Notes: generated by a model not told the origin, from the sequence alone. Shown: positions 15,866 to 25,483, numbered from the stretch's first letter. The stretch is 64,000 nt of DNA from Amycolatopsis lurida (GCF_900105055.1 NZ_FNTA01000004.1:6851501-6915500); one strand, 5' to 3'. Translations and numbers: made by a program.

Positions 15866-17458
15866 ATGGATACAGCTGCCCCCCGAGCCGCCGGGCGCCG
15901 CGAGTGGATAGGCCTCGCCGTCCTGGCCTTGCCGACCATGCTCGTTTCGCTGGACATCAGCGTCCTCTTCCTCGCGCTCCCGCATCTGGCCGCCGATCTC
16001 GGCGCCAGCGCCACGGAACAGCTGTGGATCACCGACATCTACGGGTTCCTGATCGCCGGTTTCCTGGTCACCATGGGCACCCTCGGTGACCGCATCGGCA
16101 GGCGCAAGCTCCTGCTGATCGGCGCGACCGGGTTCGGTGCCGCGTCGGTGCTCGCCGCCTTCTCCGGCAGCCCCGAGATGCTGATCGTGTCCAGGGCGAT
16201 CCTCGGTTTCGCCGGCGCGACCCTGCTGCCGTCGACGCTGGCCTTGATCAGCACGATGTTCCAGGTGCCGCGGCAGATGGGCGTCGCGATGGCCATCTGG
16301 GGGACGGCCTTCATGGCGGGCGTCGCGCTCGGCCCGGTCGTCGGCGGCATCCTGCTTTCGGTCTTCTGGTGGGGTTCGGTGTTCCTGATGGCCGTGCCGC
16401 TGCTGGCGATCCTGCTGATCGCCGGACCGCTGCTGCTACCGGAAAGCCGCGCACCGGAGTCGGGACGGATCGACCTGGGCAGCGTGGCGTTGTCGCTGCT
16501 GGCGATCCTGCCGCTGGTGTACGGCCTGAAGGAGCTGACCAGGACGGGCGCGGGTGTCGTGCTGCCGATCGTCGCCATCGTGATCGGCGCGACCGCCGCG
16601 ACCCTGTTCGTGCTGCGCCAGCGCAGGCTCGAAGATCCCTTGCTCGACCTCAAACTCTTCCGCAACCGCCAGCTGAGCGCGGCGGTGCTGATCGGGCTGA
16701 TCGTGGGCGCCGTCCAGAGCGGCACCGGGCTGTACATCGCGCTGTATCTGCAGACGGTCGAGGGATTCGGCCCGCTGCAGGCCGGGCTGTGGCTGCTCGT
16801 CCCGAACGCGGCGCTCGTCATCGGCATCAACGTCTCGCCGAAGCTCGCCCAGCGCTTCCGGCCGGGCTACGTGCTCGCCGCCGGGCTCGCGGTCTCGGCG
16901 GTGGGGCAATTCCTGCTGACCCAAGTGGACAGTGCCGACGGGCTGGCGCTGCTCGTGATCGGCGTGAGCGTCGGCTACCTCGGGGTCGGGCCGGCTTCCG
17001 CGCTCTTGAACCACCTCGTGATGGATTCGACCCCGCCGGAGAAGGCGGGCTCCGCGGCGTCGCTTTCGGCGACCGGTGGCGAATTGGGCGTCGCGGGCGG
17101 GATCGCCGTGTTCGGCAGCATCGGCGCGGCCGTGTACGGCAGCACCCTGCTCATCCCGGACGGCGTTCCCGCGCCGGCCGCGGGTGCCGCGGAAGAAAGC
17201 ATCAGCGGTGCCGTCACGGTCGCGGGCGAGCTGGAGCCCGCCGTCGGGGCTTCGCTGCTCGATTCCGCGCGCGAAGCCTTCACCAGCGGCCTGACGACCA
17301 TCGCCGGGCTGAGCGTCTTCCTCTTCCTCGCGCTGGGGGCGCTCGCCGCCTTCCTGCTTCGGAACGTCCGGCCCGTCGAACACGAAGAGGCGGGGACCGA
17401 AACGGGGGACGAGGTGGAGGCGGGCCAGTCGCCCGACTCGGTGCCGACCCGCGGCTGA
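15866..17458 (+). CDS. MFS drug exporter, DHA2 (14-TM) family
   Basis: A 530-residue protein with about 14 hydrophobic segments and the MFS motif A region GDRIGRRKLL after the second helix. It is of the drug:H+ antiporter-2 type, common in antibiotic clusters (compare SgcB of C-1027). It probably exports the mature compound or its precursor across the cytoplasmic membrane and so gives self-resistance. ATG 15866 follows GGGGGAG. It is divergent from the beta-tyrosine operon, leaving 149 bp that must hold both promoters. The cytoplasmic C-terminal tail is rich in Glu and Gly. Confidence 0.9.
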   Translation: MDTAAPRAAGRREWIGLAVLALPTMLVSLDISVLFLALPHLAADLGASATEQLWITDIYGFLIAGFLVTMGTLGDRIGRRKLLLIGATGFGAASVLAAFSGSPEMLIVSRAILGFAGATLLPSTLALISTMFQVPRQMGVAMAIWGTAFMAGVALGPVVGGILLSVFWWGSVFLMAVPLLAILLIAGPLLLPESRAPESGRIDLGSVALSLLAILPLVYGLKELTRTGAGVVLPIVAIVIGATAATLFVLRQRRLEDPLLDLKLFRNRQLSAAVLIGLIVGAVQSGTGLYIALYLQTVEGFGPLQAGLWLLVPNAALVIGINVSPKLAQRFRPGYVLAAGLAVSAVGQFLLTQVDSADGLALLVIGVSVGYLGVGPASALLNHLVMDSTPPEKAGSAASLSATGGELGVAGGIAVFGSIGAAVYGSTLLIPDGVPAPAAGAAEESISGAVTVAGELEPAVGASLLDSAREAFTSGLTTIAGLSVFLFLALGALAAFLLRNVRPVEHEEAGTETGDEVEAGQSPDSVPTRG

Positions 17459-17560
17459 GCCGACGGCGACAGCACGACCAAGTGGGCACGGTATCGCGGG
17501 TGAAGTCTGCCCGGACCAAGGAACGGCCGGTCGAACGGCCAAGGGTGGAGGCGAATCCGG

Positions 17561-18949
17561 ATGGGGCAACTGATCGGAGACCGGGCCGTCGTGCTCGGCG
17601 CTGGCATGGCTGGATTGCTGACGGCGCGGGTGCTGTCGGAGTCCTACCGGAGTGTCGTCATCGTCGACCGGGACGAGGTCGAGGGAGTCGAGGGGGCCCG
17701 CCGCGGTGTGCCCCAGGGGCGGCACGCGCACGCGTTGCTCGCCAAGGGACAGCAGATCCTGCAGGAGCTCTTTCCCGGTCTGGACGGTGAATTGGCCGCG
17801 TCCAACGTGCCCGCCGGCGACCTCGCGGGTGATCTCCGCTGGTACTTCAACGGGCAGCGGCTGGCTCCGGCGCGGTCCGGGCTGATGAGCGTCTCCTCGA
17901 CCCGCCCGGTGCTGGAGCTCCACGTGCGCACCCGGGTCGCGGCGCTGCCCCAGGTCAGCTTCAAGACGCCGTTCGCCGTGCGCGGCCTGCGCACCGGCGG
18001 CCAGGGCCGGATCATCGGGGTGACGATCGCCGGCGATGACGGCGAGATCGAGGAACTCGCCGCCGATCTCGTGGTGGACGCGACCGGCCGCGGCTCACGG
18101 TCGCCGGTCTGGTTGAAGGAGCTGGGTTTCGCCCCGCCCGAAGAGGACCGCATCGTCATCAACCTCGCGTACACGACCCGGCGGTTCCTGCTGAACTCCG
18201 ACCCGTACGGCGCGGACCTCTCGATCAACCCGGTGGCCTCGCTCGACAACCCGCGCGGCGGGTTCTTCCCGAAGCTCCACGACGGCAGCTCGATGCTGTC
18301 GCTGACCGGGATGCTCGGCGACCACCCGCCCACCGACCCCGAAGGGTTCCTCGCCTTCGCGAAAACCCTTGCCGCGCCCGAGATCTACGAAGCCGTCAAG
18401 CACGCGGAACCACTGGACGACCCGGTCACCTTCAAGTACCCGGCCAGCGTGCGGCGCCGCTACGAGCGGCTGGTCGACTTCCCGCGCGGGTTCCTGGTGA
18501 TCGGCGACGGCGTGTGCAGCTTCAACCCCGTCTACGGGCAGGGGATGACGGTCGCCGCGCTGGAGGCGACGGTGCTGCGGGAGCAGCTCGCCCAGGGGAT
18601 CGAGCCGGACGCGATCCAGTTCTTCCGCGCGATCGCGCCGCTGATCGACTCCCCGTGGGACATCTCGGCGGGCGGTGACCTCAACTTCCCCGGTGTGGAA
18701 GGGCCGCGCACGCTGAAGGTCCGTATGGGCAACGCGTTCATGGGCAAGCTGCACACCGCCGCGACGCGCGATCCCCGGGTCACCGAGGCCTTCTTCCGGG
18801 TCGCCGGTCTGGTGGATCCCCCGCAGGCGCTGATGCGTCCGTCGATGATTCTCCGTGTCCTTCGCAATTCCAAGCCGGCCGCCGATACCGGGCGGCTGCC
18901 CGTCTCCGAGCAGGTACACGTCGAAAGTGGGAGCAGAAATGACCAGTGA
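17561..18949 (+). CDS. FAD-dependent monooxygenase/oxidoreductase
   Basis: A 462-residue flavoprotein with N-terminal FAD-binding VLGAGMAGLL and the second FAD motif GDGVCSFNPVYGQGMTVA, as in group A flavin hydroxylases and related epoxidases. No halogenase WxWxIP motif is present. ATG 17561 has GGAGG upstream. Its 3' end overlaps the carrier-protein start by 11 bp, so the two are translationally coupled. That coupling suggests either a carrier-bound substrate or a core-tailoring oxidation. I cannot choose between hydroxylation, epoxidation and dehydrogenation. Confidence 0.85.
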   Translation: MGQLIGDRAVVLGAGMAGLLTARVLSESYRSVVIVDRDEVEGVEGARRGVPQGRHAHALLAKGQQILQELFPGLDGELAASNVPAGDLAGDLRWYFNGQRLAPARSGLMSVSSTRPVLELHVRTRVAALPQVSFKTPFAVRGLRTGGQGRIIGVTIAGDDGEIEELAADLVVDATGRGSRSPVWLKELGFAPPEEDRIVINLAYTTRRFLLNSDPYGADLSINPVASLDNPRGGFFPKLHDGSSMLSLTGMLGDHPPTDPEGFLAFAKTLAAPEIYEAVKHAEPLDDPVTFKYPASVRRRYERLVDFPRGFLVIGDGVCSFNPVYGQGMTVAALEATVLREQLAQGIEPDAIQFFRAIAPLIDSPWDISAGGDLNFPGVEGPRTLKVRMGNAFMGKLHTAATRDPRVTEAFFRVAGLVDPPQALMRPSMILRVLRNSKPAADTGRLPVSEQVHVESGSRNDQ

Positions 18950-19187
18950 GAACGTCAGCGCAGCCGGTCGGATCGAGGCGATCTGGAAGGACGTGCTGGA
19001 CGTCCAGGAGATCCGCCAGGAGGACACGTTCTTCGAATTGGGCGGGCAGTCGGTCACCGCGGTCTTCGTCGTCGAGCGGATCGAGGCGGAGTTCGGTGTC
19101 TCCCTCGACATCGGCGACCTCTTCGAGGACCCGGATCTCGCCACGTTCACCCAGGACGTGCTTTCCCGCAGCCGTAAAGCGGCGTGA
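18939..19187 (+). CDS. Free-standing peptidyl carrier protein (SgcC2-like)
   Basis: An 82-residue acyl/peptidyl carrier protein with the phosphopantetheine site FFELGGQS, where Ser38 receives the arm. It has the usual four-helix length. In C-1027 the homologue SgcC2 carries beta-tyrosine while halogenase and hydroxylase act on it and SgcC5 transfers it. As the only free carrier in the window, it should partner the A enzyme at 12835 and the condensation enzyme at 8895. Its start lies within the end of the FAD monooxygenase gene. Confidence 0.92.
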   Translation: MTSENVSAAGRIEAIWKDVLDVQEIRQEDTFFELGGQSVTAVFVVERIEAEFGVSLDIGDLFEDPDLATFTQDVLSRSRKAA

Positions 19188-19191
19188 CGGC

Positions 19192-19956
19192 ATGCCGCTG
19201 CGAAGGCTGCCCAACGGGTGGGAAATCGCGCAGGTCGATCCGGGCGAGGCCGCGTTCCTCTACCGGGAGATCTTCGTCGAGCGGTCCTATCTCCGTGACG
19301 GGTTCCCGAATCCCACGCCGGAAGTGATCTTCGACATCGGGGCCAACATCGGCATGGCTTCGATGTTCTTCGCGCAGACCTTTCCGGACGCGTTCATCGT
19401 CGCGGCGGAACCCGCGCCGGAGCCGTTCGCCGCGCTGACGGAGAACTTCCGCAGGCACGTGCGCGGCGGGGTCACGCACAACGTCGCGCTGGCCGACCGG
19501 GAGGGCACGCGGCGGCTCGGCTACTACCCGAACGCCACTGCCGAGTCGGGGTTCTACGCCGACCAGGACAGCGAGACGGAACTCGCGCGCCGTCTCCTGG
19601 TGGAGCGGGGGCTTTCCCCGGCTCAGGCCGAGGCGGTCGCCGAGTCCCGGCACAAGCTGTCCTACATCGACTGCCGGACGACCACGGTGTCCGCGCTGAT
19701 CCGCGAGCACGCGGTCGACCACGTCGATCTGCTGAAGATCGACGTGGAGAAGAGCGAGATCGAAGTACTGGCGGGGATCGAGGAGCCGGACTGGGGCCGC
19801 ATCCGCAACGTCGTCATGGAGATCCACGACTTCGACGATCGGCTGCATCAGGTCCTGACCCTGTTGAAGGAACGCGGTTTCACCTGCGAGACGGAGCAGG
19901 AGACCGAGCTTTCGGCGTCCGACATCTTCATGATCTACGCGACGAAACCGGTCTGA
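19192..19956 (+). CDS. FkbM-family SAM methyltransferase
   Basis: A 254-residue methyltransferase of the FkbM family. The SAM-binding motif is EVIFDIGANIGMASMFFAQ, with the family's internal DLLKIDVEKSEIEVL. FkbM enzymes usually O-methylate sugars or polyketide hydroxyls. It starts at ATG 19192, only 4 bp after the carrier-protein stop and with no good ribosome site, so it probably relies on coupling. Candidates are the new phenol of the chloro-hydroxy-beta-tyrosine unit or a sugar hydroxyl; context alone cannot decide. Confidence 0.85.
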   Translation: MPLRRLPNGWEIAQVDPGEAAFLYREIFVERSYLRDGFPNPTPEVIFDIGANIGMASMFFAQTFPDAFIVAAEPAPEPFAALTENFRRHVRGGVTHNVALADREGTRRLGYYPNATAESGFYADQDSETELARRLLVERGLSPAQAEAVAESRHKLSYIDCRTTTVSALIREHAVDHVDLLKIDVEKSEIEVLAGIEEPDWGRIRNVVMEIHDFDDRLHQVLTLLKERGFTCETEQETELSASDIFMIYATKPV

Positions 19957-20057
19957 GTCTCCGCCGCAAACGTGGAGACGTCCCGGCGGGTGCTCCTGTC
20001 CGAGGATAGAGCAGGAATGCTTGTGCGACAACAGTTCTGACACGGAAAGGGAACACG

Positions 20058-21431
20058 ATGCGGGTGATGTTCTGTGTTTTCCCCGCACCGGCGCATTTCC
20101 TGCCGCTGGTCTCCTACGCCTGGGCGCTCCAGGCGGCGGGACACGAGGTGCGCATCGCCGCGCCGTCGGGGCAGGACACCGGGATCACCTCGGTCGATTT
20201 CGACCGGGTGGTCACGGCCACCGGGTTGATCCCGGCGGTGTGCGGGGAGCCGGAGCCGCTCGCGGTGCACGACCGCGGCCATCCCGGCTGGCTGGACCTG
20301 CTGCCGACCGAAGCGGAGACCGCGCGGTTCTCCAAGGTGCTCGACCTCGACGCCGCCGGCCTCCACGTCTGGGAGATGTTCCACTGCTTCCAGGTGCTCG
20401 CGGCTCGTGACTACCATCCGCCGAAGCCCCGGCAGGACGTGCTGGCGCTGGTGGACTTCGCCGTCGAGTGGCGGCCGGATCTGGTGCTGTGGGATCCGTG
20501 GCTCCCGGGCGGTGCCGTGGCGGCGCGGGTTTCCGGCGCGGCGCACGCACGGGTGCTGAACGCCCCCGACTACTCCGGTTTCGTGCTCGACCGGATCGCG
20601 CGGCGGCGGGCCGAAGGCGTCGACGTGCCGGAGGACCCGCTGACCGCGACCGTCCGCCCGCTCGCCGAGCACTTCGGCCTCACCCTGGACGAGGAGCTGC
20701 TGCTCGGCCAGTGGACGGTCGATCCCTTCCCCGACGGTCTGCGGCTGCCGAGCCGGGTCCCGTCGGTGTCGGTGCGCAACGTGCCGTTCAACGGCGCGGC
20801 ACCGGCGCCGGACTGGCTGCACACTCCCTCCGATCGGCCGAGGATCGGCCTGTCACTGGGGGTTTCGGTCCGCAAGTTCATGAAGGGCGACTGGGGCCGG
20901 ACGGCGAAGCTGCTCGACGCCGTCGCCGATCTCGACGTCGACGTGATCGCCACCCTCGACAAGAACCAGCTCGCCGACCGCCCGGCAGGTGTGCCGTCGA
21001 ACGTCCGCACCGTGGACTACATCCCGCTCAACCAGTTGCTGCCGACCTGTGCCGCGCTGATCCATCACGGCTCGACCGGCACCTTCGCCTCGGCGACGGC
21101 GTTCGGGGTGCCGCAACTGATCTGCGACACCGATGAGCCCGTCCGGTGCTACGGGAAACCCACCGAAGACGGGATCGAATGGCGGTTCGACTGCCAGAAG
21201 CAGCTCACCGCCACCGAGACCGCCGAGGTGGTCACCCGGCACGGCGCCGGTTTCCGCATCGATCACCAGAAGCAGAGCGCGGAGGAGATCCGGGATCGCG
21301 TCCGCCGCGTGCTCGAGGAGCCGTCCCACGCCGAAGGCGCGGCGGCTCTGCGGCGGGGCTGGCTGGCCACGCCCGGGCCGACGGAGATCGTCGGCGTCCT
21401 GGAACGGCTGACCGCCGAGAACCGCGCCTGA
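20058..21431 (+). CDS. GT1-family glycosyltransferase
   Basis: A 457-residue GT-B glycosyltransferase of the EryCIII/CalG class. The N-terminal MRVMFCVFPAPAHFLPLVSY with its acceptor-side histidine and the C-terminal nucleotide-sugar region HHGSTGTFASATAFGVPQ are typical of antibiotic enzymes using dTDP-deoxysugars. It is followed within 16 bp by the 4,6-dehydratase, aminotransferase and N-methyltransferase that should make its donor. AAAGGGA precedes the ATG. No EryCII-like helper protein is seen. Confidence 0.9.
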   Translation: MRVMFCVFPAPAHFLPLVSYAWALQAAGHEVRIAAPSGQDTGITSVDFDRVVTATGLIPAVCGEPEPLAVHDRGHPGWLDLLPTEAETARFSKVLDLDAAGLHVWEMFHCFQVLAARDYHPPKPRQDVLALVDFAVEWRPDLVLWDPWLPGGAVAARVSGAAHARVLNAPDYSGFVLDRIARRRAEGVDVPEDPLTATVRPLAEHFGLTLDEELLLGQWTVDPFPDGLRLPSRVPSVSVRNVPFNGAAPAPDWLHTPSDRPRIGLSLGVSVRKFMKGDWGRTAKLLDAVADLDVDVIATLDKNQLADRPAGVPSNVRTVDYIPLNQLLPTCAALIHHGSTGTFASATAFGVPQLICDTDEPVRCYGKPTEDGIEWRFDCQKQLTATETAEVVTRHGAGFRIDHQKQSAEEIRDRVRRVLEEPSHAEGAAALRRGWLATPGPTEIVGVLERLTAENRA

Positions 21432-21447
21432 GACGAGAGGAAGCGAC

Positions 21448-22443
21448 ATGAGGATCCTGGTGACCGGAGGGGCCGGATTCATCGGCTCGGAGTTCGTCCG
21501 CGCGGCGTTGCGCGGCGAACTGCCGGGGCTTTCCGAGGCCGAGATCACCGTCTTCGACAAACTGACCTATTCGGGGAATCTGGCCAATCTCGCTCCGGTC
21601 GCCGAAGCGGCGGGATACCGGTTCGTCCGCGGGGACACCGCCGATCCGCATGCGGTGGACGAGATCGTCGCCGGGCACGACGCCATCGTGCACTTCGCCG
21701 CCGAGACCCACGTCGACCGTTCGATCGTGAGCGCGGCGCAGTTCGTGCAGACCAACGTCGCCGGGACCCAGCTGCTGCTGGAGGCCGCGCAGCGGCACGG
21801 CGTCGGCCGGTTCGTGCACGTCTCGACCGACGAGGTCTACGGCTCGATCGACTCGGGCTCGTGGACCGAGCAGTCACCGCTGGACCCGAATGTCCCTTAC
21901 GCCGCCGCGAAAGCCGGTTCGGACCTGCTGGCGCTGGCGTTCCACCGCACCCGCGGGCTGGACGTCGTCGTCACCCGGTGCACGAACAACTACGGGCATT
22001 ACCAGTACCCGGAGAAGGTGATCCCGTTGTTCATCACCAATCTCCTCGACGGGAAGTCCATCCCGCTCTACGGCGACGGGCGCAACGTCCGTGACTGGCT
22101 GCACGTCTCGGACCACTGCCGCGCGCTCGCGATGGTGCTGAACAGCGGCCGCGCCGGCGAGGTCTACCACATCGGCGGCGGTACCGAACTCGACAACAAC
22201 GGCTTGGTCGAGCGGCTGCTCGAGGCCTGCGGCGCGGGCTGGGACCGGGTGCGGCACGTGCCGGACCGGCTCGGGCACGACCGTCGCTATTCCCTGGACA
22301 TCACCAAGATCCGCGACGAACTCGGTTACGAGCCGCGAGTCCGGTTCGAGGACGGCCTCGCGACGACGATCGAGTGGTACCGCGACAACCGCAGCTGGTG
22401 GGAGCCGCTGAAGGCCGACGCCACCGTCACCAGGGCGGCGTGA
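21448..22443 (+). CDS. dTDP-glucose 4,6-dehydratase (RmlB-like)
   Basis: A 331-residue short-chain dehydrogenase/reductase of the extended type. NAD-binding GGAGFIG is at residues 7-13, the dehydratase signature TDEVYG at 127-132 supplies Asp128 and Glu129, and the catalytic Tyr151/Lys155 pair lies in YAAAK. It converts dTDP-glucose to the 4-keto-6-deoxy sugar, the entry step of deoxysugar pathways. TDEVYG argues against a UDP-glucuronate decarboxylase. No thymidylyltransferase (rmlA) is in the window. The stop overlaps the aminotransferase start (TGATG). Confidence 0.92.
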   Translation: MRILVTGGAGFIGSEFVRAALRGELPGLSEAEITVFDKLTYSGNLANLAPVAEAAGYRFVRGDTADPHAVDEIVAGHDAIVHFAAETHVDRSIVSAAQFVQTNVAGTQLLLEAAQRHGVGRFVHVSTDEVYGSIDSGSWTEQSPLDPNVPYAAAKAGSDLLALAFHRTRGLDVVVTRCTNNYGHYQYPEKVIPLFITNLLDGKSIPLYGDGRNVRDWLHVSDHCRALAMVLNSGRAGEVYHIGGGTELDNNGLVERLLEACGAGWDRVRHVPDRLGHDRRYSLDITKIRDELGYEPRVRFEDGLATTIEWYRDNRSWWEPLKADATVTRAA

Positions 22444-23597
22444 TGGAGCCGAAGATGATCAACGTCTTCCAGCCGTCGCTGGGGGACGACGAACTGGCCG
22501 CCGTCGGCGAGGTGTTCAAGACCTCCTGGATCGGGCGCGGTACCAAGGTCGCGGAGTTCGAAGAGGCTTGGGCGGCGCACCTCGGCGTCGGACGTTCGCA
22601 CGTCACCTCGACGAATTCGTGCACCGAGGCGACCTTCCTCGCGATGGAACTGTTCGGTATCGGTCCCGGCGACGAAGTGGTGCTGCCGACGGTGAACTTC
22701 GTCGGCGCGGCCAACGCCGTCGCCGCGCACGGTGCCCGGCCGGTCTTCTGCGACGTCGACCCCGAGCTGCTGAACCCGACGGTGGAGGACATCGAACGCT
22801 GCCTGACCCCGAAGACCCGCGGCGTCCTGCTGCTGCACTACGGCGGACGGCCGGGACATATCGTGGAGATCGCGAAGCTGTGCCAGGAGCGCGGAATCTG
22901 GCTCATGGAGGACGCGGCCAACGCGCAATCGTCCTCTGTGGACGGTAAGGCGGTCGGGACCTTCGGCGACATCTCGGCGTGGAGCTTCGACTGGGGCAAG
23001 ATCGCGGTCGCGCTGGACGGCGGGATCCTGTACGCGAAGGACCCCGCGGTCACGGCCGAGGCGGCGAAACGCGCGTACCTGGGAATGGCGCAGTCGAGCG
23101 GTTTCTCCGAGGCGCACCGGACACAGACGAGGTGGTGGGAGTTCGAGGTCTCCTCGTTCTCCCGGCGGTCGATCATGAACGACGTCCAGGCGGCCGTCGG
23201 AACCACGCAGCTCGCCAAGCTCCGCGACTTCGTCAAGCGCCGGCGGCTGATCGCGGAGTTCTACGATTCCGCGATCGCCGAGGTGCCGGGGCTCCGCACG
23301 CCGCCGCCGCTGCCGGACGGGCACGAGAGCTCGTACTACATCTACTGGGTGCAGATGGATCCGGCGATCCGCGACGCCGTGGCACGGCAACTGTTCGACG
23401 AGGGGATCTACACCACGTTCCGCTATCAGTTGCTGCACAAGGTCGACGCCTACGGTTCGGACGCCGTGCTGCCCTCGGCCGAGAAGGCCGCGGCCTCGAC
23501 CCTGTGCCTGCCGATCCACCAGGCGCTGAGCGACAGCGATATCGGGCGGGTCGTCGACACGCTCGCACGGGCCGTGCGGGACCGGACTCACGGCTGA
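22443..23597 (+). CDS. PLP sugar aminotransferase (DegT/DnrJ/EryC1)
   Basis: A 384-residue aspartate-aminotransferase-fold sugar aminotransferase. EDAAN supplies Asp157 to the PLP ring nitrogen, and Lys186 in SFDWGKIAV is the Schiff-base lysine. It transfers an amino group from glutamate to a keto sugar. Directly after a 4,6-dehydratase, a 4-amino-4-deoxy sugar is the simplest product, as in the C-1027 sugar (SgcA4). ATG 22443 overlaps the dehydratase stop; ATG 22455 is a possible alternative. Confidence 0.9.
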   Translation: MEPKMINVFQPSLGDDELAAVGEVFKTSWIGRGTKVAEFEEAWAAHLGVGRSHVTSTNSCTEATFLAMELFGIGPGDEVVLPTVNFVGAANAVAAHGARPVFCDVDPELLNPTVEDIERCLTPKTRGVLLLHYGGRPGHIVEIAKLCQERGIWLMEDAANAQSSSVDGKAVGTFGDISAWSFDWGKIAVALDGGILYAKDPAVTAEAAKRAYLGMAQSSGFSEAHRTQTRWWEFEVSSFSRRSIMNDVQAAVGTTQLAKLRDFVKRRRLIAEFYDSAIAEVPGLRTPPPLPDGHESSYYIYWVQMDPAIRDAVARQLFDEGIYTTFRYQLLHKVDAYGSDAVLPSAEKAAASTLCLPIHQALSDSDIGRVVDTLARAVRDRTHG

Positions 23598-23622
23598 CCC
23601 GATCCGAGAACAGGGAGCGAAC

Positions 23623-24357
23623 ATGACATACGGGCACGATCACGTCGAACTGTACGACCTGGTTTTCCGCAGCCGGGGCAAGGATTTCGGGGCCGAGGCC
23701 GAGGAACTGGCCGCGTTGATCCGTGACCGCAAGCCGGGCGCCGCGACGCTGCTCGACGTGGCCTGCGGGACCGGTGCCCACCTCGAACGGCTCGCCGGGC
23801 TGTTCGACGAGGTCGAAGGGGTGGAGATCGCGCCGGCGATGCGGGAGTTCGCGCAGCTGCGGTTGCCGGACATCGACATCCACCCCGGTGACATGCGGGA
23901 CTTCGACCTCGGGAAGAAGTACGACTCGCTGATCTGCATCGGCAACGCGGTCGCCTGCATGCTGTCGAGCCACGACCTGGACAAGGCCGTCGCGCGGATG
24001 GCGGAGCACCTCGACCACGGCGGCGTGCTCGTGGTCGAGCCCTGGTGGTTCCCGGAGAACTTCATCGACGGCTACGTCGGCGGGCACGTGGTGCGCGAGG
24101 ACCGCCGGGTCGTCTCCCGGCTGACCAGGTCGGTGCGCGAGGGACTGACCACGCGGATGGAGATCCGGTTCACCGTCTCGGAACCCGAAGGCATGCGGGC
24201 CTGGACCGACGAGCTGGTGACCAGTCTGTTCACGCGCGAGGAGTACGAGCTCGCCTTCGAACGGGCGGGCTGCACGGTCGAGTTCCTCTCGGACCCGCTT
24301 CAGCTGTCGGACGGCCGGGCCAACGCGCCGGGGCTGTTCGTCGGCGTGCGCAAGTAA
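23623..24357 (+). CDS. SAM-dependent sugar N-methyltransferase
   Basis: A 244-residue class I methyltransferase with the SAM loop LLDVACGTGAHLERL, close to the DesVI/TylM1/SgcA5 group that N,N-dimethylates amino sugars. Its position straight after the aminotransferase, with GGGAG before the ATG, supports dimethylation of the new amine. It is the last pathway gene before the IS30 element; its stop lies only 36 bp from the IS end. Confidence 0.88.
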   Translation: MTYGHDHVELYDLVFRSRGKDFGAEAEELAALIRDRKPGAATLLDVACGTGAHLERLAGLFDEVEGVEIAPAMREFAQLRLPDIDIHPGDMRDFDLGKKYDSLICIGNAVACMLSSHDLDKAVARMAEHLDHGGVLVVEPWWFPENFIDGYVGGHVVREDRRVVSRLTRSVREGLTTRMEIRFTVSEPEGMRAWTDELVTSLFTREEYELAFERAGCTVEFLSDPLQLSDGRANAPGLFVGVRK

Positions 24358-24393
24358 GCAGGGCTTCGCACCCCAAGCCCGGGGTGAAGGGCG

Positions 24394-25480
24394 GGCGGTT
24401 TCAACTGGTTGTTGCAAGTAGTGCTTTGTCGAGTGCTTGTGCTGGTGTGAGGAGGCCGAGTGTAGGGCGTGGTCGGGTGTTGAGGCGTAGGGCGATCGCG
24501 TCGCAGTGGGTTTGGGTGAGGTGGCGCAGGTCTGAGCTTTTGGGCCAGTACTGGCGTAGCAGGCCGTTGGTGTTCTCGTTGCTGCCGCGTTCCCAGGGGC
24601 TGTGTGGGTTGCAGAAGTAGACCTGCAGGCCGGTGTCCAGGGTGAACTGGGCGTGCTGGGCCATTTCGTTGCCCTGGTCCCAGGTCAGCGACCGTTTCAG
24701 TTCGGTGGGCAGGGTAGTGATCATGCTGGTGAGCAGTTCCCGGACTTCGACGGCCTTGTGTGTGTCGGGCAGGGGGGCCAGCAACACGAATCGGGAGTGG
24801 CGTTCGACCAGGGTGATGACCGCGCCCTGGCCGACTGCCCCGAGGATCAGATCGCCTTCCCAGTGCCCGGGCACTGCCCGGTCGGCGGCCTCGGCGGGGC
24901 GTTCACTGATCGGGGTCATCCCGGTTATCCGGCCCTGGCGGCGGCTGGAGGTGCTGGTGCGTGACCGGCGCTGGTCACGGCCTGACCGCAGGTGCTCGGT
25001 GAGTTCGTTGCGCAGTTCACCACGAGTCTGGATGAACAGTGACAGGTAGATCGTCTCGTGACTCACCCGCATAGCCTGATCGTCGGGGAACAGCGTCGGC
25101 AACATCAGGGAGATCAGCCGGGGTGACCAGTCTGCTTCCAGCAGACCGGTCACCACCGCCGCCAACTCACCGGCCAGCAGATGGGCTTTCGGGCGCCGGC
25201 CGCGTTCGACGGCCAGGCGCTGGGCTCGGTCGGCCCGATAACGGCGAGGCCGGCCAGTGACCTTGCTTCCGGGCCTGGAACACCGCGGCCCACCACCGCG
25301 GCGTACTTCTCGTGAAATCGTCGAGGGTGACTTACCCAGAACCTTCGCCACCGCGTCCTGGGTAAGACCTTGATCCAGACCATTCTGGATCTTCTCCCGC
25401 TCCTCGCGCGTCAACCGGGCTCCTGGCATGACGACCTCCCTATCAGCCGCCACTACTTGCAACAACCGATTGAGACCGCC
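24394..25480 (-). mobile_element. IS30-family insertion sequence, complete
   Basis: A 1,087-bp element bounded by about 30-bp inverted repeats. The left end begins GGCGGTTTCAACTGGTTGTT and the right end is its near-perfect inverse; both continue GCAAGTAGTG. It is flanked by a 3-bp direct repeat GCG (24391-24393 and 25481-25483). One intact minus-strand transposase is present. It is inserted in the arm of a 23-bp-arm palindrome whose halves are at 24381-24393 and 25484-25523. Confidence 0.9.
24401..25429 (-). CDS. IS30-family transposase
   Basis: A 342-residue transposase with an N-terminal helix-turn-helix (LTQDAVAKVLGKSPSTISREVRRG) and a DDE core: Asp of HWEGDLILG, Asp of LTWDQGNEM, Glu of WERGSNENTNGLLRQYW. 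ATG 25429 follows GGGAGG; the upstream in-frame extension to 25465 has no ribosome site. The stop codon lies inside the left terminal repeat, as is common in compact insertion sequences. Confidence 0.94.
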   Translation of the reverse strand: MPGARLTREEREKIQNGLDQGLTQDAVAKVLGKSPSTISREVRRGGGPRCSRPGSKVTGRPRRYRADRAQRLAVERGRRPKAHLLAGELAAVVTGLLEADWSPRLISLMLPTLFPDDQAMRVSHETIYLSLFIQTRGELRNELTEHLRSGRDQRRSRTSTSSRRQGRITGMTPISERPAEAADRAVPGHWEGDLILGAVGQGAVITLVERHSRFVLLAPLPDTHKAVEVRELLTSMITTLPTELKRSLTWDQGNEMAQHAQFTLDTGLQVYFCNPHSPWERGSNENTNGLLRQYWPKSSDLRHLTQTHCDAIALRLNTRPRPTLGLLTPAQALDKALLATTS

Positions 25481-25483
25481 GCG

